From an archaeon (GTDB taxonomy: Archaea > B1Sed10-29 > WALL01), in the NCBI GenBank assembly GCA_030592525.1, contig JAUVIW010000037.1:1-8602 (forward strand): a stretch of 8,602 nucleotides of DNA. The letters run 5' to 3'. Of this stretch, positions 1 to 4,712 are shown piece by piece. Both the position numbers and the translations under genes were made by a program. Every line of letters starts with the position of its first letter. The stretch's first letter is position 1. Under the pieces are notes generated by a model. It searched no databases and was not told the origin of the DNA. It saw only the letters and a program-made list of their open reading frames with translations.

Positions 1-517
1 CCATGAACACGTTGTCGACTTCTTTGCCGCGGTACATAACCCACTTAGGCAGGCGTGCGACTTCCCTGAAGCCAAGGGACTCATACAATTGCCTGCTGGC
101 ATCGTTGCCATCAAAGTATTCCACGAACATCTTGCGCGGGCTCCACTTTTCCTTAACTTCTTTAACTAGTGCCTGCATGAGCTGCTTGCCCAAGCCAACA
201 CCCCTGTACCCCTCCGCAATAACTATCCCGAAATTAGCCAGGTCCCTCTGCCGAAAAATGCCACGGCGGACTTCAACAAACGCCACGCATCTCTTGCCAT
301 CCCAAGCCACCCAATGAATGAGCTCACCCTTAGCCATCCTTTCCACCGCACTCTCAAGCCACTTTGCCTCGTTCTCTGGTAACTGTTTCTCATTAATGTT
401 GAGAGGTGTATCCTCCTCAATCACCTTATTGATAAATCTGACAAACTCAAACACATCGTCATTCGCTTGCAGCGGGCGCACCTCGACAGTGCGGCCGTCC
501 TTCAGAGTTAACTGCAT
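1..517 (-). CDS. GNAT-family N-acetyltransferase, C-terminus cut by window edge
   Basis: The minus strand is open from an ATG at 517 to the window edge, giving 172 residues with no stop yet. It reads as one GCN5-related acetyltransferase domain, which moves an acetyl group from acetyl-CoA to an amine. The acetyl-CoA pyrophosphate-binding loop is clear: YRGVGLGKQL at residues 104-113, matching R/Q-x-x-G-x-G/A, after the strand FGIVIAEG. The late-domain motif NDASRQLYESLGF (138-150) is typical of GNAT proteins, and the following strand (KWVMYRGKEVDNVFM) suggests only a few residues are missing. The start is supported by a TATA-like sequence about 28 bp upstream, which fits a leaderless mRNA. 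GNAT families share the fold but differ in substrate, so neither a small-molecule nor a protein target can be assigned. Confidence 0.9.
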   Translation of the reverse strand, partial: MQLTLKDGRTVEVRPLQANDDVFEFVRFINKVIEEDTPLNINEKQLPENEAKWLESAVERMAKGELIHWVAWDGKRCVAFVEVRRGIFRQRDLANFGIVIAEGYRGVGLGKQLMQALVKEVKEKWSPRKMFVEYFDGNDASRQLYESLGFREVARLPKWVMYRGKEVDNVFM

Positions 518-540
518 AGGCACAGTAAATACTGCGAGGG

Positions 541-549
541 TATAAAAAG
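541..549 (-). promoter_or_regulatory. TATA box of the acetyltransferase gene
   Basis: On the minus strand this reads CTTTTTATA, centred about 28 bp before the ATG at 517. Archaeal transcription begins roughly 25 bp from the TATA centre, so the mRNA should start at or within a few bases of the start codon. No Shine-Dalgarno sequence lies between them. Confidence 0.6.
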
Positions 550-569
550 TTGCCGCGCTAGGCAGCGTG

Positions 570-594
570 AAAAAGAAAAAAGCCGGAGCCCGGC
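570..594 (-). terminator. hairpin followed by a T6-C-T5 tract
   Basis: On the minus strand, a 5-bp perfect stem (GCCGG at 590-594 with CCGGC at 582-586, loop GCT) is followed directly by six T, one C and five T (581 down to 570). The form is that of an intrinsic terminator. It lies upstream of the acetyltransferase promoter, so it would end some other leftward transcript, perhaps one starting near the TATA-like sequence at 650-660. No gene for such a transcript is visible. Confidence 0.45.
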
Positions 595-670
595 AAAGCG
601 GGAACGGCTGAAGGCTGATGGGTCGTGATTAAGTGAAATTATCGAGTCACTAGTATAAAAAAAAGTGTTG

Positions 671-708
671 AATATGCATATCCTCGGCATATGCATATTG
701 CCTCGGCA
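671..708. repeat. 11-bp perfect inverted repeat with overlapping direct repeat
   Basis: AATATGCATAT (671-681) and ATATGCATATT (689-699) are perfect reverse complements separated by the 7-bp spacer CCTCGGC. CCTCGGCA recurs at 682-689 and 701-708, so the region also reads as two imperfect tandem units of ATATGCATAT plus CCTCGGC. The core ATATGCATAT is itself palindromic. This suits a site for a dimeric or tetrameric DNA-binding protein. It lies where a rightward transcript from the TATA-like 652-660 would begin. Confidence 0.6.
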
Positions 709-760
709 AGTTGTTAATCCCTAGTGGTACTTATGCGCTGCGAGTGTTGCTTACGTTGAA

Positions 761-849
761 GCTGGGGTGCTGTAGCCTGGTTATCAGGAACAGTTGAGGT
801 CTGTTTTGGTCAACAGTGGCCTTCGCGGGTTCGAATCCCGTCCCCGGCG
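761..849 (+). tRNA. tRNA-Leu (anticodon GAG), type II, no CCA encoded
   Basis: The 89-nt sequence folds as a type II tRNA. The acceptor stem is GCTGGGG (761-767) with CCCCGGC (842-848), all paired with one G-U. The D arm pairs CTG (770-772) with CAG (785-787) and carries the loop GG. The anticodon stem AACAG/CTGTT (789-793, 801-805) encloses loop TTGAGGT, with anticodon GAG at 796-798. A long variable arm pairs GGTC (808-811) with GGCC (818-821), and the T arm is GCGGG-TTCGAAT-CCCGT (825-841). A long variable arm with GAG indicates leucine (CUC/CUU codons). Two points are odd: the discriminator at 849 is G, whereas archaeal tRNA-Leu normally has A73 and G73 is typical of tRNA-Ser, and U13-U22 in the D stem is unpaired. 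A partial copy lies at 888-920. Confidence 0.75.
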
Positions 850-873
850 CTGTTGGCTTCTGCTAAGTATTCT

Positions 874-907
874 AAAAAGAAAAAAAAGGAACAGTTAAGA
901 GCTGTTC
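874..907 (-). terminator. intrinsic-type terminator of glyS
   Basis: On the minus strand, 72 bp past the glyS stop, GAACAG-CTCTTAA-CTGTTC forms a perfect 6-bp hairpin (907-889). It is followed by CC and then T8-C-T5 (887-874). Oligo-T tracts alone can end archaeal transcription, so the hairpin may be helpful rather than essential. The hairpin comes from the partial tRNA-Leu copy. Confidence 0.65.
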
Positions 908-920
908 AGGTCAACAGTGG
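888..920 (+). repeat. partial tRNA-Leu copy (anticodon arm and part of variable arm)
   Basis: These 33 bases match 787-819 of the tRNA-Leu gene at 28 positions, offset by 101 bp. The ends, GGAACAGTT and GGTCAACAGTGG, are identical. The five differences lie in the anticodon loop (TTAAGAG instead of TTGAGGT) and just 3' of the stem. No acceptor, D or T arm flanks it, so it is not a tRNA gene. The anticodon-stem pairing is kept and is one base pair stronger, because a G-U becomes G-C. Read on the minus strand, it is the hairpin of the glyS terminator. Confidence 0.7.
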
Positions 921-968
921 TACTACTTTTAACGTTAAACATGTTAATAACGCTTTCTGATTCACGGG

Positions 969-999
969 TTGCCGAGAATCACTTCAGCACGCTCGGCAA
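969..999 (-). repeat. 8-bp inverted repeat spanning the glyS stop codon
   Basis: TTGCCGAG (969-976) and CTCGGCAA (992-999) are perfect reverse complements with a 15-nt loop that contains the glyS stop codon (979-981). In the glyS mRNA this would be a hairpin around the end of the reading frame. It has no T-tract next to it, so it looks more like a 3'-end stabilising structure than a terminator. Chance cannot be excluded. Confidence 0.45.
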
Positions 1000-2418
1000 G
1001 TCACTGATTTTCACGCGCTTCTGTTCCGTGGAATCACGGAAGCGCACTGTCACTGTATCGTCCTCAAGAGTGTCGAAGTCAATGGTGACGCCGTAAGTCA
1101 CGCCAATCTCGTCAGCGCGCGCGTACCTTCGGCCGATGCTGCCGCCGGAGTCATAGAACACTTTCAGGCCCTCGAGCTTGAGCAATTGCTGTATCTCCCT
1201 CGCACGCTGCGGCAGCTTGTCCTTGTTAACAAGCGGGTACACGCCAACATCCCACGGCGCGACCAAAGGGTTCAATGCAAACCACTCGCGCTTGTCATCC
1301 TTCTTGTAAGAAGTGTCAAGCAAGGCAAGGACACATCGGTCCACGCCGAACGACAGCTCAAGCACGTGAGGCACATAGCCCTTGCCAGGCACATTCATTT
1401 TCTCGCCCGTGGCCTTAGAGTGTGATTTCAGGTCATAGTCAGTGCGGTAGTGGAAGCCCATGACTTCCAACCACTTATCCATCGACGGCATAAAGATTTC
1501 GTGGTCCCACTGGTACTTGTTGTAGAACGCGCGCTCCGCCTCCGGAACCTCGTAAGCGCGGACGTGCTCGTACAAGCCAATGCGCCTGAAGAAGTCCTGC
1601 ACCAAAGCAAGGTGGTAGACAAAGAACTCGCTCATGCCCGTAACCTTCATGGCCTCTTTCGCGGTGACCTCCTTGACTTTCTTTGCGCCCTGCGGCCACA
1701 GCCGCACGAGCTTGTCAGCCACTTTGTCGAACGGCACTTCAGGCTCTTCTTCTGGGTCGAAAAATATCTGGAGCTCTGCCTGAGTGAACTCGCGCTGGCG
1801 GATGGTCGCCTGGCGCGGAGAAATCTCGTTGCGGTACGCACGGCCAACTATGCCCAAGCCCAAAGGCAAGCGCTGCCTGTTCGCGCGGAACTCGCGCTTG
1901 AAAGCGGAGTAAGGCCCCTGCGCAGTTTCCGGCCGCAGGTATCCGAGGCTCGTGGAGTCACCGGCGCCAATTGTGACCGGAAACATCATGATGAAGTTCT
2001 CGATGTCCTTGAACTGCGACTTACACTTGGGGCACACGAGATTGTGCTCCTTGATGAGCTCGTTCAGCCTGTCTGCATCGAGGCCCTCGAACTTTTCGCC
2101 GAGAACGTCCTCAAGCAAGTGGTCTGCTCGGGACTTGGTGTGGCACTTGCCGCACTCGGCAATGGGGTCAAAGAAGTGGTCCAAGTGGCCTGAGGCCTTG
2201 AAGACCTTTTCAGGCATAATGCTGCAGGTCTCTATCTCATGGTAATTGTCGTTCACGTTCAGAAAGTAGTTGCGCCACTCGTTCTCGAAACGGCGCTTAA
2301 TCTCGCTGCCAACGCTGCCATAGTCATAGAACCCGGCTATGGCGCCGTGAGGCTCTGAATCAGGGTATATGATGGCCCTCTTCAGGCATACTTCCATAAG
2401 GTGCTCAAACGTGGTCAT
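979..2418 (-). CDS. glyS: glycyl-tRNA synthetase (class II, archaeal/eukaryal type)
   Basis: This 479-residue enzyme activates glycine with ATP and charges tRNA-Gly in the cytoplasm. All class II landmarks are present: a motif 1 region with GFYDYGSVG (29-37), the glycine-pocket sequence YLRPETAQG (160-168), motif 2 with YRNEISPRQ (195-203) and REFTQAELQIFF (209-220), and motif 3 with LELSFGVDR (353-361). Between motifs 1 and 2 the insertion carries two cysteine pairs (CGKC 89-92, CPKC 129-132), likely a zinc site. The C-terminal anticodon-binding domain begins at APWDVGVYPL (387-396). At 479 residues it is shorter than many archaeal GlyRS, which run to about 570, but no core motif is missing. 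It is divergent from nop5, and its start at 2418 is the first ATG after the shared TATA region. It is unrelated to the bacterial two-subunit enzyme. Confidence 0.97.
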   Translation of the reverse strand: MTTFEHLMEVCLKRAIIYPDSEPHGAIAGFYDYGSVGSEIKRRFENEWRNYFLNVNDNYHEIETCSIMPEKVFKASGHLDHFFDPIAECGKCHTKSRADHLLEDVLGEKFEGLDADRLNELIKEHNLVCPKCKSQFKDIENFIMMFPVTIGAGDSTSLGYLRPETAQGPYSAFKREFRANRQRLPLGLGIVGRAYRNEISPRQATIRQREFTQAELQIFFDPEEEPEVPFDKVADKLVRLWPQGAKKVKEVTAKEAMKVTGMSEFFVYHLALVQDFFRRIGLYEHVRAYEVPEAERAFYNKYQWDHEIFMPSMDKWLEVMGFHYRTDYDLKSHSKATGEKMNVPGKGYVPHVLELSFGVDRCVLALLDTSYKKDDKREWFALNPLVAPWDVGVYPLVNKDKLPQRAREIQQLLKLEGLKVFYDSGGSIGRRYARADEIGVTYGVTIDFDTLEDDTVTVRFRDSTEQKRVKISDLPSVLK

Positions 2419-2447
2419 ATCTATCGCCGAGTCTTTAAAGCGAGAAA

Positions 2448-2458
2448 GTTATTTAAAC
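2448..2458. promoter_or_regulatory. shared divergent TATA box of glyS and nop5
   Basis: The sequence GTTATTTAAAC reads as a TATA-like box on both strands. On the minus strand it would place the glyS start of transcription near 2427, about 9 nt before its ATG with no Shine-Dalgarno sequence. On the plus strand it would place the nop5 transcript start near 2475-2480, just ahead of or at the AGGTG ribosome-binding site. Alternatives are TTTAAA at 2434-2439 and TTTAAAAA at 2467-2474, but their spacing to the start codons is worse. Confidence 0.5.
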
Positions 2459-2478
2459 AGAACGGCTTTAAAAACAAC

Positions 2479-2483
2479 AGGTG
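2479..2483 (+). promoter_or_regulatory. Shine-Dalgarno site fixing the nop5 start
   Basis: AGGTG lies 8 nt before the ATG at 2492 and is complementary to the 3' end of archaeal 16S rRNA. It sets the start at 2492 rather than at the in-frame ATG at 2369, which lies inside glyS on the opposite strand. Confidence 0.7.
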
Positions 2484-2491
2484 TTTTTGCC

Positions 2492-3283
2492 ATGGGAATA
2501 AAAGAGCTCAGAGCCAAGGCTCTCAGGAAAGCCAAGGAGAAGGTTAGTGAGGAAAAGTTCAAGCGCGACCACCTCGTCATACAGGCGGTTGAGTGCATTG
2601 ACGAGCTGGACGAGATAAGCAACCTCATGACCGAGAGGGTGCGCAACTGGTACGCCCTCCACTACCCCGAGCTCATGAAGCTCGTGCGCAACACTGAGTC
2701 ATACTTAGCCATTATCAAGGAAATCAAGAGCCGAAAGATGATGCTCGAGGACAAGCTCGAGCAGTTCATAGGCCCCGAGCAAGCGAAGAAAATCGCCTCG
2801 ATTGCCACCCAGACCATGGGTGCCGACCTCGAGGACAAGGACATCCACAGGGTCTCAAAGCTCGCCGACCTCGCTCTCCACGCGAGGAGCGAGCGCGAGG
2901 AACTCGCATCGTACGTCGATGCCACCATGATGGAGCTGGCCCCGAACATGCAGTCAATGGTCGGCGGCATGCTCGCCGCAAGGCTCATGGCCAAGGCAGG
3001 CTCCCTCGAGAAGCTCGCCCTGATGCCCGCAAGCACGATACAGGTCCTCGGCGCCGAAAAGGCACTGTTCGCCCACCTCAAAACAGGCGTCCCGCCCCCC
3101 AAGCACGGCGTTATTTTCGCTTACCCCTCCATCCAGCAGGCGCCAAAGAAGAAGCGGGGCAAGGTATCACGCATTCTCGCGAACCACCTCGCCATAGCCG
3201 CCAGAGTGGATTACTTCAAAGGCAAGCTCGACCCAATGCTCAAGATTGACTTAGAGGACACGGTGGAGAGGGCACTGAAATGA
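2492..3283 (+). CDS. nop5: Nop5 (Nop56/58-like C/D snoRNP core protein), N-terminal domain absent
   Basis: Nop5 is the scaffold of the archaeal box C/D ribonucleoprotein that 2'-O-methylates rRNA and tRNA. It joins L7Ae-bound guide RNA to fibrillarin. This 263-residue protein starts directly in the helical coiled-coil region (about 1-110; HLVIQAVECIDELDEISNLM at 27-46, NWYALHYPEL at 52-61). It ends with a complete Nop domain, including GAEKALFAHLKTGVPPPKHG (187-206) and KVSRILANHLAIAARVDYF (224-242). Archaeal Nop5 usually has about 360-410 residues, with an N-terminal domain of roughly 120 residues that binds fibrillarin. That domain is missing: upstream DNA in frame encodes nothing similar, and the promoter and ribosome-binding site fit the short form. 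The usual Lys-rich tail is also absent. The gene heads an operon with two ATGA-overlapping genes, and fibrillarin lies 1.4 kb downstream. Confidence 0.93.
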   Translation: MGIKELRAKALRKAKEKVSEEKFKRDHLVIQAVECIDELDEISNLMTERVRNWYALHYPELMKLVRNTESYLAIIKEIKSRKMMLEDKLEQFIGPEQAKKIASIATQTMGADLEDKDIHRVSKLADLALHARSEREELASYVDATMMELAPNMQSMVGGMLAARLMAKAGSLEKLALMPASTIQVLGAEKALFAHLKTGVPPPKHGVIFAYPSIQQAPKKKRGKVSRILANHLAIAARVDYFKGKLDPMLKIDLEDTVERALK

Positions 3284-3453
3284 GTGACGAAGACGAGAAG
3301 AGGAACAAGCGGCTTTCAGAAGCAGAAAAAGAAGCAGTGTACGAAGGCATTGTCCGCAGCGAGCACCACGAGTATGAGGTGCTCCCGAAGAAACAGAGAA
3401 AGCGATGGTGGGACAAGCTTATCAGAAGAAAGAAGAGGATGATGGAGCCATGA
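3280..3453 (+). CDS. small charged protein, 57 aa, unrecognised
   Basis: The frame opens with an ATG that overlaps the nop5 stop (ATGA at 3280-3283) and closes with a TGA overlapping the next start (ATGA at 3450-3453). This exact two-sided coupling is the main evidence that it is real. The product is extremely charged: an acidic start (MSDEDEK), a helical Glu/Lys/Arg stretch, then a basic, tryptophan-containing tail (KRWWDKLIRRKKRMM at 41-55). No Cys, membrane segment or known domain is visible. A basic tail beside nop5 would suit an RNA- or RNP-binding protein. It does not resemble the missing Nop5 N-terminal domain, which is larger and of mixed alpha/beta structure. Function unknown. Confidence 0.75.
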   Translation: MSDEDEKRNKRLSEAEKEAVYEGIVRSEHHEYEVLPKKQRKRWWDKLIRRKKRMMEP

Positions 3454-4388
3454 GACAAATTCTCCTGCTCTTACTGCTGCTCGCGACGGCGATGGCCACA
3501 CCCCTCACACTCGAGTTCAGGGACTATGGCACGAACGACCTGGTCGCAGACACGAGCATCGCGCTCACAATCACTGAGCAGGCCACAGGCCTGTCCTACG
3601 ACGTTATCGCTTCAACCAATGCCGGAGGCACCGCTATCCTGGAAGTGCCGGAGGGCGCGCTGCTCATAGACGCAAGGGTCGACATCCCGGAAACGCCCGG
3701 AGCAGACTACCACTCGCACACAAAAGTGAACCCGTCCCTCGGCTCGACACTCATATTCCTCGAGCCCGTCGGCACTGTCCGCGGGGAAGTGGTCGATGCC
3801 AATGGCAACGGCATCCCCGGCGTGGGCATCAAGATTGACTGCACGACAGGCTCGAACACCGGAACGACAGACGAGTTCGGGGCTTTCAGCGCCACTGTGC
3901 CGGCAGGGAGCTGCCGCGTGCTCGCCAAGATAGGGAGCAACACAGGCGTATCAGACTTCAACGTAATCCAGGGAGAAGTCGCAATAACGAAGATATCCAT
4001 CAGTGACAATGTGCTCAACCCCATCATCTCGCACCCGCTCTGGTGGGTTGCCGGCCTAATCCTCATAATCCTTGTTGAGGGCGCTGCCATAGCGTACCTC
4101 GCGTACTACCGCAAAAAGGCCCCTGTAGAAAGCAAGGCAAAGCCTAGGGTGAATGAGCTGGACAGCATGATGAGAACGCTCTCGGACCGCGAGAAGCGCA
4201 TTGTGGACCACTTGTTCGCTAATGAGGGCAAAAGCAACCAGGCACGGATCCACAAGGAGCTCGGCATTCCAAAGACATCGCTCATCAGGGCGCTGCAGTC
4301 CCTGGAACGCAAAAAAATCATCGAGACCCAGAAAGACCGAAAGCTCATCAACGTGTCCTTAACTTCGTGGATAATGCTCAAAAAATGA
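3450..4388 (+). CDS. single-pass membrane protein: secreted beta-sandwich plus cytoplasmic winged helix
   Basis: The 312-residue protein starts at 3450 by ATGA overlap with the gene before it. Residues 1-16 form a signal peptide (a run of Leu, then ATAMA). About 17-105 is probably a beta-rich domain. About 107-158 resembles the carboxypeptidase regulatory-like fold (GTVRGEVVDANGNGIPGVGI at 108-127, then TDEFGAFSATVPAGSC), with Cys131 and Cys155 placed to form a disulfide. A membrane helix spans about 198-220 and ends in YYRKK, giving an outside N-part and an inside C-part. Residues 243-310 form a winged helix-turn-helix (LSDREKRIVDHLF, QARIHKELGIPKTSLIRALQ, basic wing). The layout is that of a one-component membrane sensor binding DNA directly. 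The outside ligand and target promoter are unknown. Proteins of this layout occur in archaea, but I cannot name a characterised one. Confidence 0.88.
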   Translation: MRQILLLLLLLATAMATPLTLEFRDYGTNDLVADTSIALTITEQATGLSYDVIASTNAGGTAILEVPEGALLIDARVDIPETPGADYHSHTKVNPSLGSTLIFLEPVGTVRGEVVDANGNGIPGVGIKIDCTTGSNTGTTDEFGAFSATVPAGSCRVLAKIGSNTGVSDFNVIQGEVAITKISISDNVLNPIISHPLWWVAGLILIILVEGAAIAYLAYYRKKAPVESKAKPRVNELDSMMRTLSDREKRIVDHLFANEGKSNQARIHKELGIPKTSLIRALQSLERKKIIETQKDRKLINVSLTSWIMLKK

Positions 4389-4475
4389 GTTAACCACGAT
4401 TTGGAACGAAATGGCACGCTTTTCACGCTAATTAGAGCTATTTCTGGCTTTTTCGCAAGGCAAAAAACCACGGAA

Positions 4476-4487
4476 TTTATATATAAT
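4476..4487 (+). promoter_or_regulatory. strong TATA box upstream of the structured non-coding region
   Basis: TTTATATATAAT is the best match in the window to the archaeal TATA consensus. Transcription would begin about 25 bp on, near 4505-4510. No start codon of a credible gene lies there: the next gene, fibrillarin, begins 200 bp later and has its own TATA box. The promoter therefore points to an RNA gene or a long leader. Confidence 0.7.
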
Positions 4488-4504
4488 GTACCGGGGGCAG
4501 GGTA

Positions 4505-4675
4505 TACTACAAGTGGTGTGGGAACATCGCTTGTGCAAAAGCAGACACCTCATCCACAAACCCCCCCTTGCCGGAGGGGGGGCTCAGGGGCTTCGTGGGG
4601 ACGTTGCCCCTCTATTTCTCCTCATATTGTCCTTAAGCCGGCCCCCTGTGCACCTCGGGGGGCTGGCCCGCCACC
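4505..4675 (+). ncRNA. candidate structured RNA of about 170 nt, unrecognised
   Basis: Between the strong TATA box and fibrillarin lie four successive hairpins. The first pairs GGTGT (4515-4519) with ACACC (4545-4549) around an inner GCTT/AAGC stem. The second is seven C (4561-4567) with seven G (4576-4582). The third, 4586-4611, pairs AGGGGC with GCCCCT, then CGT with ACG across a symmetric TT/TT internal loop, capped by GGGG. The fourth is a 10-bp stem (4637-4646 with 4658-4667) with one G-U. Short frames here are low-complexity and unlike any protein. I could not match it to RNase P RNA, SRP RNA, 5S rRNA or box C/D motifs. It could instead be the leader of fibrillarin or a mobile hairpin element. 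The ends are estimates. Confidence 0.35.
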
Positions 4676-4681
4676 AATTCC

Positions 4682-4690
4682 CTTTTAAAG
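4682..4690 (+). promoter_or_regulatory. TATA box of fibrillarin
   Basis: CTTTTAAAG is centred about 27 bp before the ATG at 4713, which predicts a leaderless or nearly leaderless mRNA. This supports the ATG at 4713 over the GTG at 4698. It also suggests that fibrillarin is transcribed apart from the upstream non-coding region. Confidence 0.55.
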
Positions 4691-4712
4691 CACCCCAGTG
4701 ATAACAGGGGGC

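Larger units (their letters stand above)
550..760. other. non-coding interval between the acetyltransferase promoter and tRNA-Leu
   Basis: I find no convincing gene here. The stretch holds a hairpin with a T-tract on the minus strand (570-594), an AT-rich TATA-like sequence readable on both strands (650-660) and a repeat element (671-708). A weak TATA-like CTTATG around 730-735 could serve tRNA-Leu. The only longer open frame, 508-696 on the minus strand, resembles nothing I know and overlaps the acetyltransferase promoter. Confidence 0.5.

Noticed and set aside
580..660. Box C/D guide RNA (CTGA followed by TGATGG on the plus strand at about 609-620)
   Set aside because: Only a D'-C'-like pair is present. 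No convincing upstream C box or downstream D box was found at the right spacing.
508..696. 62-aa minus-strand frame beside the acetyltransferase
   Set aside because: It crosses the acetyltransferase promoter and start codon in another frame, and contains the hairpin and T-tract.
671..708. CRISPR or satellite repeat
   Set aside because: There are only two imperfect units and no spacers. Nothing else in the window forms a repeat array.
787..821. Intron inside tRNA-Leu (AACAG occurs twice around CTGTT)
   Set aside because: The unspliced sequence already folds as a full type II tRNA with a 7-nt anticodon loop. Splicing alternatives leave no paired anticodon stem.
888..920. Second tRNA-Leu gene or split-tRNA half
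   Set aside because: There are no acceptor, D or T arms. The apparent anticodon AAG would be abnormal in archaea, and no bulge-helix-bulge or pairing leader is visible.
1450..2193. 247-aa open frame on the plus strand
   Set aside because: It lies fully antisense to glyS, whose protein is unmistakable. The translation is Leu/Arg/Val-rich and resembles nothing, as expected for a shadow in codon-biased DNA.
2369..2491. N-terminal extension of Nop5 to an earlier ATG
   Set aside because: The 41 extra residues overlap the glyS start and the shared promoter. They do not resemble the Nop5 N-terminal domain, and the ribosome-binding site points to 2492.
4401..4701. Two overlapping short frames (95 and 71 aa) upstream of fibrillarin
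   Set aside because: They translate the hairpin-rich region into low-complexity sequence with no recognisable feature. The region looks like RNA or regulatory DNA.
4698..4712. GTG start for fibrillarin
   Set aside because: The family begins at the later ATG, and the TATA box spacing fits 4713. The GTG may be part of a weak ribosome-binding sequence.
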